A stretch of DNA of 64,000 nt from Spirochaetia bacterium (GCA_029880285.1 JAOUOS010000008.1:1-64000); one strand, 5' to 3'. Counted from the first letter of the stretch, positions 27,418 through 37,142 are shown. Program-made: numbers and translations. The notes: generated from the letters alone by a model not told the origin.

Positions 27418-27427
27418 TTGTATCGAG

Positions 27428-30400
27428 CTAAGGGTTTTTCACAAGACGAAAGCCCAAGTCGTTATTTTCTAAATACGGTCCATTACCGCCCAAGTTACCA
27501 ACACGCAATACATCCGCCGGATTAAAATAGCTTCCGCCGCGGCTTCCACGAAATGATCCGATTGTATACCAATCAAATATCCACTCCGATACATTTCCAC
27601 ATATATCATAAAGCCCAAGAGCATTGGCTGTTTTAGTCGCTGTATCATGAGAAACGCTACCACTGTTTACCATATACCAACTGTAATTACCCAATATAGT
27701 AGAGGCATTATAGGGCGCCGATGTATCGCCGCTTATGTGAGAACCCGGATAATATTCACCCGTAGCCATAATATCGTTATCTGAGTTAGAGTCATCAATA
27801 TATCTTGCCGCAAGCTCCCATTCATTACTTGTAGGCAGTCTAAAACCTTTCGCATTCGGGTTTACATAGGGATTATCAAAACTGCCTGCTGTCATGTTTG
27901 TACTTGCGCCATATGCTCCATCGGCAGAACTTCGCATGGGTACGGTATATGCCGCGTCAGAGGTATATGCTACCGCGTATGAAGTACCATTTTGAGTATT
28001 ATAATATTCGGTCAAAGCATTTGCAAAAACCATCGCATCCCGCCAGTTTATGGTTGTTACAGGTTCCAGTTTCGCGGCTGTCGGCGCACCCCCTGCCATA
28101 CCATCATTGCCCTCTTTGCCCGCGTTGGCAAATATATAACCATTCGCCACTGCCCATGTTCTAACAGCATACCAAAGTTCATAAGTTACTTCGGTTTCGG
28201 CCATTAAATAAGCATTTGATAGAGTTACCGTACCGCTATCGTTTATACCAGTAAAAAATTTTTTACCCTCTATGTATCTCATATTAAAAGCAACAGCGCC
28301 GGCGTTATGCGCTACCCTGTCAGCCGCTTTTGGCGGTTCTGTACGGGTAAAGCGAAAGCCTATATTGGCAACTTCTGTATAAGGAAAGTCAGACATTGGG
28401 ACACTAATTTGTGTATAAAATGTACTATTGCCAAAGTCACCTCCGCGTCTGTATCGGTAATTACCAATATTTTGCCAGCTAAAAACCCATTCCCATACAT
28501 TGCCGCTCATATCATAAAGCCCAAGCGCGTTAGCTGTTTTTTCGGCGGTATTATGCGCGGCGCCGCCGCTGTTACCTGAATGCCATGCCACATTGTCTGT
28601 TGCTGTCGTATCAGTATATGCAGCTGTCGCCCCGCTGGCATAATTTCCCGGATAGTACTCACCCAGGTCAAGAATATCCCCATCACTATTTGTATCGTCA
28701 AAATATCTTGCCGCAAGCTCCCATTCGTTACTTGTAGGTAGCCTGAATCCATTTGATATATTGTTTGTCATATCTGTATTGCCATCAGTATCGGCTTTAA
28801 TATAAGGATTATCACATGCTCCCGCTGTTGTGTTTACAACTGCGCCGCATACAGCATCGCTTGAATTTCTATTTGGTGTTGTATATGTGCCGTCTGTATA
28901 ATAAACCGGCTCAAATGAAGTACCATTTTTTTGATTATAATATTCCGTAAGCGCGTTCGAAAACACCATAGCGTCGCGCCAGTTTATTTGGGTAACAGGT
29001 TCTTGATCATTTGTTGTAGGCACAGCTCCGTCTACACCGTCATGACCTTCTCTACCCGCGTTGGCAAAAGTATATCCATTCGCTGCGGCCCATGTATACA
29101 CCTCATACCAAAGCTCATAAGTCACTTCTGTTTCGGCAATCCAGTAATTATGGCTCACCGAAGCTGTACCGTTGTCGTTTGTACCTGTTTTAAAAACCTC
29201 TGAGGGCACATAAACTTCGGCAAATCTGGCACCATTTAAAGAATGAATTTTTTTATTACCCGCGATACCGTCAAAATGCGGCTGAACGTTAGTTGTAATG
29301 CCTGTTGAAATATTACCAAGGATATCCACTGTTTTTATAGTAAAAATATATAACGTTTCATTTGTTAATGAACCCGCCGTATATGTCTGCGTATCGGCTG
29401 GTATTGTTTGATACCCCGCGCCGGGCGACCATGTTATTTCAACATGATCAAAATCATTGTCGGCAGGGTCGCTCCAGCTTAATGTTATTTCTGCGTCGCC
29501 AGCATGCGCATATAAACCGCTTACTTCGGCAGGGGCCGCTTTATCAATAGTATAAATAGCGTTTGAAATCGTTGAATTCATATAACCGGCTTTACAGGCA
29601 ATTGCCTTGAGTGTTGTTGTTACTGTTGAACCCGGCGCAGCTGTTATACTTACCGGCGCAGAATAAAGACTTCCTGATGTGCATGAAGGCATTGTGTCAC
29701 AGGCAGGCACCGCACCATCTGTGGTAAAACATATAGTAACCGGCGCGCCTGTTGTAGTGCTTATAATAATGCTTTGATCTGTATTGAATGTTTCGGCTGC
29801 CGGAGTAAATACCGGAGCGGCCACTGTACCAAAGGTTACTGCTGAAGCTTCATCGCTTGGTATACTAATATTACCCGCATAGTCTTTAGTTCTTACCTTA
29901 AAATAATAAGTTGTCTGAGCGTTTAAACCCGTTATATCTGTCGAATTATTACCGGCTGCCGTTGTTTTACTTATCGTAAACGTATCGCATCCTCCGGGTG
30001 TATCGCTTTGACATATTTCATACCCAAGATTTTCTGAAGCGGTAACATCGTCTGAAGAAATATCCCATAATAAATTAATTTGACTATATCCTGTTGCTGT
30101 CGCGACAAGGCCGGTTACTTGCTCGGGCGGCCATTTATCTATAGTATAGACAGCGCTTGAAATGCTTGAATCCGCATATCCAGCTTTACAGGCAATTGCT
30201 TTAAGCGTTGTTGTAGTTGTTGACCCTGCTGAAGCTGATATGCTTACCGCAGAAGAATAGGCACTTCCCGCTGTGCAAGAAGGGATCGCGTCGCAGGCAG
30301 GCAGTGTAAATCCGTCTGTGGTATAACAAATGGCGTCAGGCACGGCAGTGGTTGTGCTTATATCTATGGCTTGATCGGCCGCGTAAATTCCTGACGAAAC

Positions 30401-32977
30401 GCTAAACGTAGGCGCATTTACTGTTCCCACGGCATTGGTTGTAGCTGTCGCTTCAATACTGGGCATGCCGATATTTTCTACATTGTCTTTGGCCCTTACT
30501 TTAAAATAATACGATGTATTTGTATTTAGGCCGGTTATATCTGCCGAAGTAACTCCCGCTGCTGTTGTTTGACTTACCGCAAATGGTTCGCACCCGCCTG
30601 ATATATAGCTTTGGCATATCTCATAAACAAGATTTTCAAAAGCGGTCTTATCATCAAATGAAGCGCTCCAAAGTAGATTAATTTGATTTTCTCCTGCCGT
30701 TGTAGCTGTAAGGCTGGTTACCGGCGAAGGTGGTGTTTTATCAATAATATAATCTATGCTTGAAATAGAAGAATCAATATAACCCGCTTTACAGGCAATT
30801 GTATTTAATGTTACCGCTGTTGTAGAATCTGCCGCGGCTATTATATTAACCGGTGAAGAGTATAAATTTCCCACGGTGCAAGAAGGCATCCCATCACAGG
30901 CAGGCATTGTAAATCCGTCTGTGGTATAACAAATTATTACAGGCGCGGATGTTGTCGTTGTTACAACAACATTTTGATCTGTCCCATAGACACCTGCAGC
31001 AATATTAAATTCAGGCATACTTGCTGTACCTGTAGAATTGGTTGTCGCCGTCGCTTCATTGCTTGCTATACCGGTATTTGCGGTACTGTCTTTAGCTCTT
31101 ACCTTAAAATAATATGCCGTCATGGGAGTTAAGCCTGTTATATTGGCCGTAAGTTCTCCCGCTAATGTTGTTTGACTTACAATAAAAGCGTTACATCCCC
31201 CTGAAGTATCGCTTTGACATATCTCATAAACAAGCGATTCTGGAGCGGTTTTATCGTCTGATGAAATATTCCATGAAAGATTTATTTGGTTGTCTCCCAT
31301 GGTTTCGGCGGTCAAATTGGTTACCTGCGCGGGCGGTGTTTTATCAATTGTATAATTGATACTTGATACTGACGAATCAATATAACCCGCCTTGCAGGCA
31401 ATTGCATTAATAATTGTTGTTGTCGTTGAACCTGTCGATGCCGTTATACTAACCGGCGAGGCTGAGTAAGTAACACCCGCGATACATATAGGCGTTTCGT
31501 CACAGGCAGGCATTGTAAACCCGTCTGTGGTATAGCAAATTTTAACGGGAGCGGACGTTATTGTTGTAATAGCAACATTTTGATCTGTACCATAGTCGCC
31601 TGCTACTACGCTAAAAATAGGATCGTTTACTATACCTATGGCATTGGTTGTAGCTGTTGCTTCAGAGCTTGCTATACCGGCATTTTGTACGCTGTCTTTG
31701 GCTCTTACCTTAAAATAATAGGCCGTCATAGGAGTTAATCCTGTTATACTGGCCGTAAGTTCTCCTGCTGATGTTGTTTGACTTTCCGTAAAAGTATTAC
31801 ATCCCCCTGAAGTATCGCTCTGACATATCTCATATATGAGCGATGCCGGTACAGTTTTATCGTCTGACGATTCGTTCCATGAAAGATTTATTTGGTTGTC
31901 TCCCATGGTTTCGGCGGTCAAATTGGTTACCTGCGTGGGCGGCGTTTTATCAATGGTATAATTGATACTTGATATAGATGAATCAATATAGCCCGCCTTG
32001 CAGGCAATAGCCTTTAGCGTTGTCGCTGTTGTAGAGCCTGACGGTGCTACTATACTTACAGCAGAAGAATAAAGACTTCCCACTGAACAAGAAGACATCG
32101 CGTCGCAAGCCGGCAGTGTAAATCCGTCTGTGGTATAACAAATTGTTACAGACGCGGATGTTGTTGTTGAAATAACAACGCTTTGATCTATTCCATATGT
32201 ACCTGTTGTTACGTCGAATGTAGGCGAATTTACAGTACCAGCGGCATTGGTTATTGCCGTTGCTTCATCACTTGGCATACCAATATTACCCGCAGTATCT
32301 ACCGCGCGTACACGAAAATAATAAGCCGTCAAAGAATTTAAACTTGTTATATCTGCAGAAGTAACCCCCGCTGTCGTAGTCTTGCTTGTTGCAAAACTAT
32401 CACATCCGCCAGCCAATAGAGATTGACATATTTCATATATAATTTTTGCGGTATCGGCAGCATCATCCGATGACACGTTCCATGAGAGATGAATTTGACT
32501 TTCTCCGGCGGCTACAGCTATAAGACCGGTTACCTGCGAAGGAGGCGTAATATCATTCATAATTACATTAACCGTAAATGTTTTTGTTGTACTTTCTTCG
32601 CCTTTAGTGATTGTCGCTGTAAGCGTTACTGTAACATTGCCGCCTTCTGTAGGCTGTGTTACCAAAGCACTGCTACCTGTAAATGTGATAATGCTATTAT
32701 CGCTTGACCAGCTTATTTCTGAACCGTTGTTACCTTCAAGAGGCACAATAAAGTCTTGTGTTACTGACGCATCGTTATCTCCCGCGATAAAGGTAAAATC
32801 GTTAAAATCAAGAGCATCTTTATCGCCGGCCACCGCCGCTTTATCGGCCTTGCGTCCCTCAATATAATCTTGACTTTCGGGGTCATTAATGTTCGTGTGT
32901 TCTAATACCCCGCCTTGGCAGTTAAATACAAAAAAAAGACTTATCAGTAACAATATATTTAGTATTTTATTTAACAT
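27428..32977 (-). CDS. Giant repeat lipoprotein: Ig-like, five FnIII/chitobiase-like pairs, two FGE-sulfatase-fold domains
   Basis: The protein has 1849 residues. A signal ends in VFNC (about Cys20). An Ig-like bacterial domain spans about 55-145. Then come five units of about 190 residues, each an FnIII domain (starting near TPPxQVTxL) followed by a chitobiase C-terminal-like beta domain (with CYTTDGF and ACKAGY). A sixth FnIII domain follows. Residues of about 1215-1520 and 1530-1849 are two FGE-sulfatase (SUMF1-like) domains, each with GFRLPTSNEWELAARY and a GNVWEW/GNVSEW motif. The cysteines of formylglycine-generating enzymes are missing in both, so a binding role is more likely than catalysis. 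The gene follows a CsgG-like gene by 11 bases, hinting at dedicated secretion or assembly. Confidence 0.9.
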   Translation of the reverse strand: MLNKILNILLLISLFFVFNCQGGVLEHTNINDPESQDYIEGRKADKAAVAGDKDALDFNDFTFIAGDNDASVTQDFIVPLEGNNGSEISWSSDNSIITFTGSSALVTQPTEGGNVTVTLTATITKGEESTTKTFTVNVIMNDITPPSQVTGLIAVAAGESQIHLSWNVSSDDAADTAKIIYEICQSLLAGGCDSFATSKTTTAGVTSADITSLNSLTAYYFRVRAVDTAGNIGMPSDEATAITNAAGTVNSPTFDVTTGTYGIDQSVVISTTTSASVTICYTTDGFTLPACDAMSSCSVGSLYSSAVSIVAPSGSTTATTLKAIACKAGYIDSSISSINYTIDKTPPTQVTNLTAETMGDNQINLSWNESSDDKTVPASLIYEICQSDTSGGCNTFTESQTTSAGELTASITGLTPMTAYYFKVRAKDSVQNAGIASSEATATTNAIGIVNDPIFSVVAGDYGTDQNVAITTITSAPVKICYTTDGFTMPACDETPICIAGVTYSASPVSITASTGSTTTTIINAIACKAGYIDSSVSSINYTIDKTPPAQVTNLTAETMGDNQINLSWNISSDDKTAPESLVYEICQSDTSGGCNAFIVSQTTLAGELTANITGLTPMTAYYFKVRAKDSTANTGIASNEATATTNSTGTASMPEFNIAAGVYGTDQNVVVTTTTSAPVIICYTTDGFTMPACDGMPSCTVGNLYSSPVNIIAAADSTTAVTLNTIACKAGYIDSSISSIDYIIDKTPPSPVTSLTATTAGENQINLLWSASFDDKTAFENLVYEICQSYISGGCEPFAVSQTTAAGVTSADITGLNTNTSYYFKVRAKDNVENIGMPSIEATATTNAVGTVNAPTFSVSSGIYAADQAIDISTTTAVPDAICYTTDGFTLPACDAIPSCTAGSAYSSAVSISASAGSTTTTTLKAIACKAGYADSSISSAVYTIDKWPPEQVTGLVATATGYSQINLLWDISSDDVTASENLGYEICQSDTPGGCDTFTISKTTAAGNNSTDITGLNAQTTYYFKVRTKDYAGNISIPSDEASAVTFGTVAAPVFTPAAETFNTDQSIIISTTTGAPVTICFTTDGAVPACDTMPSCTSGSLYSAPVSITAAPGSTVTTTLKAIACKAGYMNSTISNAIYTIDKAAPAEVSGLYAHAGDAEITLSWSDPADNDFDHVEITWSPGAGYQTIPADTQTYTAGSLTNETLYIFTIKTVDILGNISTGITTNVQPHFDGIAGNKKIHSLNGARFAEVYVPSEVFKTGTNDNGTASVSHNYWIAETEVTYELWYEVYTWAAANGYTFANAGREGHDGVDGAVPTTNDQEPVTQINWRDAMVFSNALTEYYNQKNGTSFEPVYYTDGTYTTPNRNSSDAVCGAVVNTTAGACDNPYIKADTDGNTDMTNNISNGFRLPTSNEWELAARYFDDTNSDGDILDLGEYYPGNYASGATAAYTDTTATDNVAWHSGNSGGAAHNTAEKTANALGLYDMSGNVWEWVFSWQNIGNYRYRRGGDFGNSTFYTQISVPMSDFPYTEVANIGFRFTRTEPPKAADRVAHNAGAVAFNMRYIEGKKFFTGINDSGTVTLSNAYLMAETEVTYELWYAVRTWAVANGYIFANAGKEGNDGMAGGAPTAAKLEPVTTINWRDAMVFANALTEYYNTQNGTSYAVAYTSDAAYTVPMRSSADGAYGASTNMTAGSFDNPYVNPNAKGFRLPTSNEWELAARYIDDSNSDNDIMATGEYYPGSHISGDTSAPYNASTILGNYSWYMVNSGSVSHDTATKTANALGLYDICGNVSEWIFDWYTIGSFRGSRGGSYFNPADVLRVGNLGGNGPYLENNDLGFRLVKNP
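29530..32540. repeat. Five tandem ~570-bp coding repeats
   Basis: The FnIII plus chitobiase-like units of the giant lipoprotein gene repeat every 570-580 bases. Neighbouring copies (for example around 31300 and 31900) share long near-identical stretches, such as a run ending in TTTATTTGGTTGTCTCCCATG. Unequal recombination could change copy number. Confidence 0.8.
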
Positions 32978-32988
32978 TTTATTCCCCT

Positions 32989-33915
32989 TTAATTAAATAA
33001 TTTTTTATACGAAAAATATAAATATTCATTACATATGTTCTTATTGTAGCCTGTATGTATTCTGCTAGAAAAATTTAATCCACTTCTGCTATGGAATTTT
33101 ACAGCTGTACTTGAAGCCGTATAATTTTTACCCGTGATTAAAATATCCGTTAAAATTGCCGCGGTCACACCTAAAAACGCGTAAGAAAAATAAGCTCTTA
33201 GGTTCATAGCGCTGTTGGCTTCGTCATAAGCTTGCGTAACGTTATCTTTATCTGCGTCATCATATTCTTTTTGTTTGCTTGTATAATTCAAATGCGACCA
33301 TAAAAAACCTGAACCTGCGGCAGACCAAAGGCCAAGATAAATATATCCTCGTTTTTGATTCGCATAAATATGTCCCCAGCCCGGCACAAGAGCATTTCGC
33401 CAAATCATACCGGTATATGAAATACCGCCTGATTCAAAAGAATCACCGGTTAGTTTTGTCACCACCTCTTTAGCCGCTTTCGGGAAGTCATTTTTATCTT
33501 TAACACTTACGTCGGCGGCATTTTCATACTGCTGTAAAACTACATCTAAGACTTTGGCGTTAATAGAATATTCGCCGAACGCTTCACCCGCCGAGCCGAC
33601 CAGCATTTTTTCACATTCCAGTGCGTTGCCTAAATTGATAATGCACTGTTCAGTATTACACGAACCGGGACCTACACCCTGTTTTTTGGCCTCAACGGCC
33701 ATCATAGTTTCAATTTGATCGTTGCTTATAACTTCATACTGTCTGGTTTGAATTAAAGCGCTTCTTACTTTTTCAGTTAAATACCTGGCTTCGTCTTTTG
33801 TAATGGCACCGCTGTATTCAAATTGCATTACGGCAATTCGTTTTTTGGCTTCTTGACTGTTTATTGAAGATATGCAAAGTAATAAAAATATAAATACTTT
33901 TAGTAATTTATACAT
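32989..33915 (-). CDS. CsgG-like protein with DUF5683-type C-terminal domain
   Basis: I chose the ATG at 33915 because a GAGGG site lies 9 bases upstream and the product then starts with a clean signal peptide (MYKLLKVFIFLLLCISSINS). The frame is open upstream to 33963. The protein is 308 residues. Residues 25-155 are CsgG/HfaB-like: KKRIAVMQFEYS, then YEVISNDQIETMM and the CNTEQCIINLG segment with two cysteines. From about 175, RNALVPGWGHIYANQKRGYIYLGLW matches DUF5683-type domains with hydrophobic segments. CsgG-related proteins assemble at the outer membrane. It lies directly upstream of the giant lipoprotein gene and is probably cotranscribed with it. Confidence 0.8.
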   Translation of the reverse strand: MYKLLKVFIFLLLCISSINSQEAKKRIAVMQFEYSGAITKDEARYLTEKVRSALIQTRQYEVISNDQIETMMAVEAKKQGVGPGSCNTEQCIINLGNALECEKMLVGSAGEAFGEYSINAKVLDVVLQQYENAADVSVKDKNDFPKAAKEVVTKLTGDSFESGGISYTGMIWRNALVPGWGHIYANQKRGYIYLGLWSAAGSGFLWSHLNYTSKQKEYDDADKDNVTQAYDEANSAMNLRAYFSYAFLGVTAAILTDILITGKNYTASSTAVKFHSRSGLNFSSRIHTGYNKNICNEYLYFSYKKLFN

Positions 33916-33963
33916 ACCCCGCATCCCTCGATTTTCCCTTTTAGGTTTAAGGTTAGTATGCAA

Positions 33964-34081
33964 TAAATTTTTATTTATAATTTATTTTTTATAAATATAA
34001 TTTTTTCAGACAATATATGGAAAATCTAAATATCATTATTAAAAAATATAACTAAAGTATTGATATTCTGGCTATTTTTTC
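33964..34081. other. AT-rich stretch without genes
   Basis: Together with the antitoxin remnant that follows, this makes up the largest gene-free gap of the window (33964-34357). The first 118 bases are runs of A and T with no reading frame, hairpin or promoter that I trust, apart from being upstream of the minus-strand CsgG-like gene. Confidence 0.5.
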
Positions 34082-34260
34082 TTATTTTTTTAATTTTTTT
34101 GAATAGTATTTTTTTTTTGATTCATGCAGCGCCGCTTCTAGTTCACATTCTCTTAAATAATTGTAATGCTCAATAGGCATAACTATAAAGAGCACTGTTT
34201 GCCAAAAAGTTACCAAACGCTATTGCTTCTTTGCTACGCTTACGAACTTCTTCTCGTCTT
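34082..34260 (-). pseudogene. Phd/YefM-type antitoxin remnant, frameshifted
   Basis: The minus strand from about 34192 down to the stop at 34082 reads LFIVMPIEHYNYLREC, then ELEAALHESKKKYY. That is very like the C-terminal half of Phd/YefM antitoxins (xxVMDIEHYxYLRExELEAALxES). The upstream piece KRSKEAIAFGNFL, in a different frame (down from about 34260), resembles the middle of the same protein, so at least one frameshift separates them. No intact N-terminal DNA-binding part and no toxin gene is present. This is therefore a decayed toxin-antitoxin locus. Confidence 0.6.
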
Positions 34261-34357
34261 ATTTCAATCAGTATTAAAAAAACAAACAAATATTTGCCAA
34301 TTATACGATTTATGTATAAATTTACTATATTCGTAATGTAAAAGGTACATCGTAAAT

Positions 34358-34972
34358 ATGTCAACTACAGTTGAAATGAAAAAAGAAAAAACAACTGACG
34401 AACAAAATGAAAAGTATACGGCTCTTTTAGAAACAGGGCAAAAATTATTTTTCAAATTCGGCACGAAAAGGGTCAGCGTTGAAGAAATATGCCAAAAGGC
34501 AGATGTAAGTAAAATGACTTTTTATAAATATTTTAAAGATAAAAATGATTTAACAAAAATTATTTTGCAGAAAATTTTTGACGAAGCCATGCAACAATAT
34601 CATAAAATCATGAAAGAAAAAATTTCATTTACTGAGAAAATTGAAAAGATTATTAAACTAAAACTTGAAAAATCAAACGAGTACGGTGATGTTTTTTTAG
34701 AAGAGCTTCTTGAAACCAACGAAGAATTAAAAGCCTTTGTTCAAAAAAAATCTTTAGAAGCCTACAATCTTAATATTGATTTTTTTAAGAAAGGACAAAA
34801 AGAAGGCGTTATTAGAAAAAACATGAAGCCTGAATTTTTTATGCTTTTAATTGAAGATATAACAGAAATGCTGCATAATGAAAAATTAAAAACAATAATA
34901 CCCGATGTACATGAAAGGTTTGAAGAGCTTTTAAATTATTTTTTTTATGGAATTGCAAATGAAAGATCGTAA
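34358..34972 (+). CDS. TetR/AcrR-family transcriptional regulator
   Basis: The protein has 204 residues. The N-terminal helix-turn-helix is clear: LLETGQKLFFKFGTKRVSVEEI, CQKADVSKMTFYKYFKDKND, which is the TetR signature (with the FYKYFKDK motif). The rest is a helical ligand-binding or dimer domain. The start is the ATG at 34358. An ATG 7 codons later is possible, since the ribosome site is weak. It precedes a LolA-like/porin-like/ABC transporter operon by about 150 bases on the same strand, so it probably represses that operon in response to a compound or envelope stress. That is inferred from position only. Confidence 0.88.
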   Translation: MSTTVEMKKEKTTDEQNEKYTALLETGQKLFFKFGTKRVSVEEICQKADVSKMTFYKYFKDKNDLTKIILQKIFDEAMQQYHKIMKEKISFTEKIEKIIKLKLEKSNEYGDVFLEELLETNEELKAFVQKKSLEAYNLNIDFFKKGQKEGVIRKNMKPEFFMLLIEDITEMLHNEKLKTIIPDVHERFEELLNYFFYGIANERS

Positions 34973-34983
34973 AAGAAAAATTA

Positions 34984-35053
34984 GACAGGATAACAGGATG
35001 AAAATATTTATAAAAGAGAATGGCCAAATGATTAGGTTCTGTAATCCTGTATT
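34984..35053. repeat. Short inverted repeat of 'acaggat' words
   Basis: GACAGGATAACAGGATG at 34984-35000 and TTCTGTAATCCTGTATT at 35037-35053 are imperfect reverse complements. 'Caggat' arms of this type are another form of the intergenic repeats that flank GxxExxY-like elements in many bacteria. Nothing coding is recognisable between them. It lies between the TetR gene and the operon it likely controls. Confidence 0.45.
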
Positions 35054-35129
35054 TTCGACGTATGACAAAGCCATGGGCAAAAATATTTTTATATAACTTA
35101 AATAATAAAACTATAAGGAGAAACTATTT

Positions 35130-35876
35130 ATGAAATATAAATTAAAATTTTTAGGTTTTATATCCCTTTGGATATTCTCTTTCGTGCAAATACTGGCAAT
35201 TACGCCTGAAGAGATTATTCGTAAGGTAGATAAAAACGCCGAGTTTAACACGCAAAGTTTTGCCATTACTATGAAAATACAAAAAGGAAAGCGAACCTTA
35301 ACTAAAAAAATAGAGGGTTTTGGGATGGTTAACGGTAAAAAATCTTTCATGAAGTTTACCAATCCCGAAGATGACGGCGTTAAATACTTAAAAATTGAAA
35401 AAGAATTGTGGATTTATTTTCCCGACGCCGACGATATCATGAAAATTTCAGGTCACATGTTAAGGCAGGGCATGATGGGTTCAGACATCTCTTATGAAGA
35501 TATGATGGAATCTGGCGAGTGGGAAGAAAAATATGCAGCCAGACTTTTACCAGATGAAACCATTGGCGGTAATTTATGCTTTGTCATTGAACTAAAGGCT
35601 AAAGTTCCCGATGTCGCGTATGAAACCCAAATAATGTATGTAGAAAAAAATAATTTTGTTCCGGCAAAAGTTGATATGTACAGCGCGGGCGGCAGACTCA
35701 TAAAAAAAATAAGTTTTCATGATTTTCAAAAAATTTCAGGCCGAACCGTGGCCCAAAAAGTAATTATTAAAGATACCCGAAGAGCAGATTCTCTTACAAC
35801 TGTTGAATACGGCAATGTGAAATTTGACGTTAAACTGCCGCCAAATGTTTTTACCAAGGAGTATTTAAGAAGATAA
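35130..35876 (+). CDS. Outer membrane lipoprotein-sorting family protein (LolA-like fold)
   Basis: The protein has 248 residues with a signal peptide (about 1-23). The mature region has the LolA-like beta half-barrel pattern: SFAITMKIQKGKR, KKSFMKFTNPEDDGVKYLKIEKELWIYFP, and then the highly typical GSDISYEDM segment. These are landmarks of the family often annotated 'outer membrane lipoprotein-sorting protein' next to ABC or RND exporters. It may shuttle a lipid or lipoprotein across the periplasm. The AAGGAG site is strong. A porin-like gene follows after 15 bases, then LolCDE-like genes. Confidence 0.85.
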   Translation: MKYKLKFLGFISLWIFSFVQILAITPEEIIRKVDKNAEFNTQSFAITMKIQKGKRTLTKKIEGFGMVNGKKSFMKFTNPEDDGVKYLKIEKELWIYFPDADDIMKISGHMLRQGMMGSDISYEDMMESGEWEEKYAARLLPDETIGGNLCFVIELKAKVPDVAYETQIMYVEKNNFVPAKVDMYSAGGRLIKKISFHDFQKISGRTVAQKVIIKDTRRADSLTTVEYGNVKFDVKLPPNVFTKEYLRR

Positions 35877-35891
35877 AAAATGAGGTAACAC

Positions 35892-37001
35892 ATGAAAAAT
35901 GCAATACAAAATACCGCGCGCGTTTTAATTCTTCCAACGCTTTTTTTGCAGGCATTTTCATACCTTTACGCCGAACCAAAACTAACAGGCGTTTTTCGAA
36001 ACGATACTCTTATACTATCTAAAAATAAAACCGGACATTTTTCTGACATTCTAGAAAACCGTCTTGTATTAAAAAATAATTCTGACAAATGGAAACTTTA
36101 CATAGACGGTCGTTTTTATTTATACTTCGGAGAAATTACAGAACAGTTGGGCGATTACGACGCTGAATTAATGAGAAGTTTTATCAGATATTATGCAGGC
36201 TGGGCCGATTTTACGCTCGGTAAAACATATATCAATCTTGGCAATTCGGGAATTTTTAATCCCTTTGAGATTGATAAAACTTTGAACTTTTCAGATGTAT
36301 CTTATGCTAAAAAGGGAATACTCGCTTTTGAAAGCGTTATCCCCTTAGGGGATCTTTCAAGATTAAAAGCTTATGGCGGATACAATGATACCTTTAAAAA
36401 TTATTCAACAGGTTTTGACTTGGGTTTTAATATAAAAAGTTTTGATCTGGGTCTTGCCTCGATTCGAAACGGTACAAATAAGAACGAAAAGATTTTTATT
36501 CATATGCCTGAGTACATCAGTGAGTCAAGAAATATTGCCGGAGTTTATTTTAAAGGAGATCTAGAATTAGGTATTCAAGCCGCTTACGCGCATCACTTTA
36601 ACGACAAAATAAAGCATGATTTTATTGAGGCAAATTTCGGATTCGATTACAGTTTTTTTGGCGCCATGCTTTTATTAAATACTATTTTTTACTACAATGA
36701 AAACGGCGGTTCAAGTCCCAAAAATTACGCCTTACAAAGCGAAGCTTACTTTTTCGCGAAATACTATAATTACAGCGGATTGATATACGCTTATGACGAG
36801 TTTTTAAGTTTTGATTTGGGAGTGTTTTCAAACCTTAACGATAAAAGTTCTATTATTATAGCGTCGGTAAATAACACTATCGCTAACGGATTAAAAGTTA
36901 CTTTTATGACGGCTTTTCTAACGGGAAAAGCCGATGACGAATATTCCATCCACAAAACGGGTGAATACTTCGCGCTTGCTCGTATTGAGGGGAGGTTTTG
37001 A
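35892..37001 (+). CDS. Outer-membrane protein of the LolA-like/ABC operon
   Basis: The 369-residue protein has a signal peptide (cleavage near YLYAEPK) and then amphipathic strands with Tyr/Phe at their ends, for example KWKLYIDGRFYLYFG and SFIRYYAGWADFTLGKTYINLG. The C-terminal strand YFALARIEGRF ends in Phe, the classical barrel signature. Such barrels often accompany LolA-like plus two-permease ABC operons, probably as the outer-membrane part of an export path. I have no family name for it. A GAGGTAACAC leader lies before the ATG. Confidence 0.7.
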   Translation: MKNAIQNTARVLILPTLFLQAFSYLYAEPKLTGVFRNDTLILSKNKTGHFSDILENRLVLKNNSDKWKLYIDGRFYLYFGEITEQLGDYDAELMRSFIRYYAGWADFTLGKTYINLGNSGIFNPFEIDKTLNFSDVSYAKKGILAFESVIPLGDLSRLKAYGGYNDTFKNYSTGFDLGFNIKSFDLGLASIRNGTNKNEKIFIHMPEYISESRNIAGVYFKGDLELGIQAAYAHHFNDKIKHDFIEANFGFDYSFFGAMLLLNTIFYYNENGGSSPKNYALQSEAYFFAKYYNYSGLIYAYDEFLSFDLGVFSNLNDKSSIIIASVNNTIANGLKVTFMTAFLTGKADDEYSIHKTGEYFALARIEGRF

Positions 37002-37040
37002 AATGTTATATAAAAGTTGTGAAAAAGAATGTCGCCGAGT

Positions 37041-37142
37041 GGTTTGTACGCCGCATTTCGATACATCCCTCGATATGAATATCAGCTATAAAGATATCTT
37101 AGCGGGATACTCAATGACCGGCGTACAAATTGTATCGAGGCG
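37041..37142. repeat. Inverted-repeat intergenic element inside the ABC operon
   Basis: TTTGTACGCCG at about 37043-37053 pairs with CGGCGTACAAA at about 37119-37129, and CGATACA/TGTATCG words near each end add a second set of complementarity. The 100-base unit resembles the intergenic repeats containing 'tttcgatac...actcaatgaccg' seen in several bacterial groups. It interrupts an otherwise tight operon without breaking any gene, and could form a hairpin in the transcript. Confidence 0.55.

Noticed and set aside
27430-27600. Possible diversity-generating retroelement target at the 3' end of the giant lipoprotein gene
   Set aside because: No reverse transcriptase or template repeat is in the window, so only the fold resemblance was kept as a finding.
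27898-29550. Several frames of 60-90 residues opposite and beside the giant lipoprotein gene
   Set aside because: They overlap the long, clearly coding minus-strand frame and have no homology-like features.
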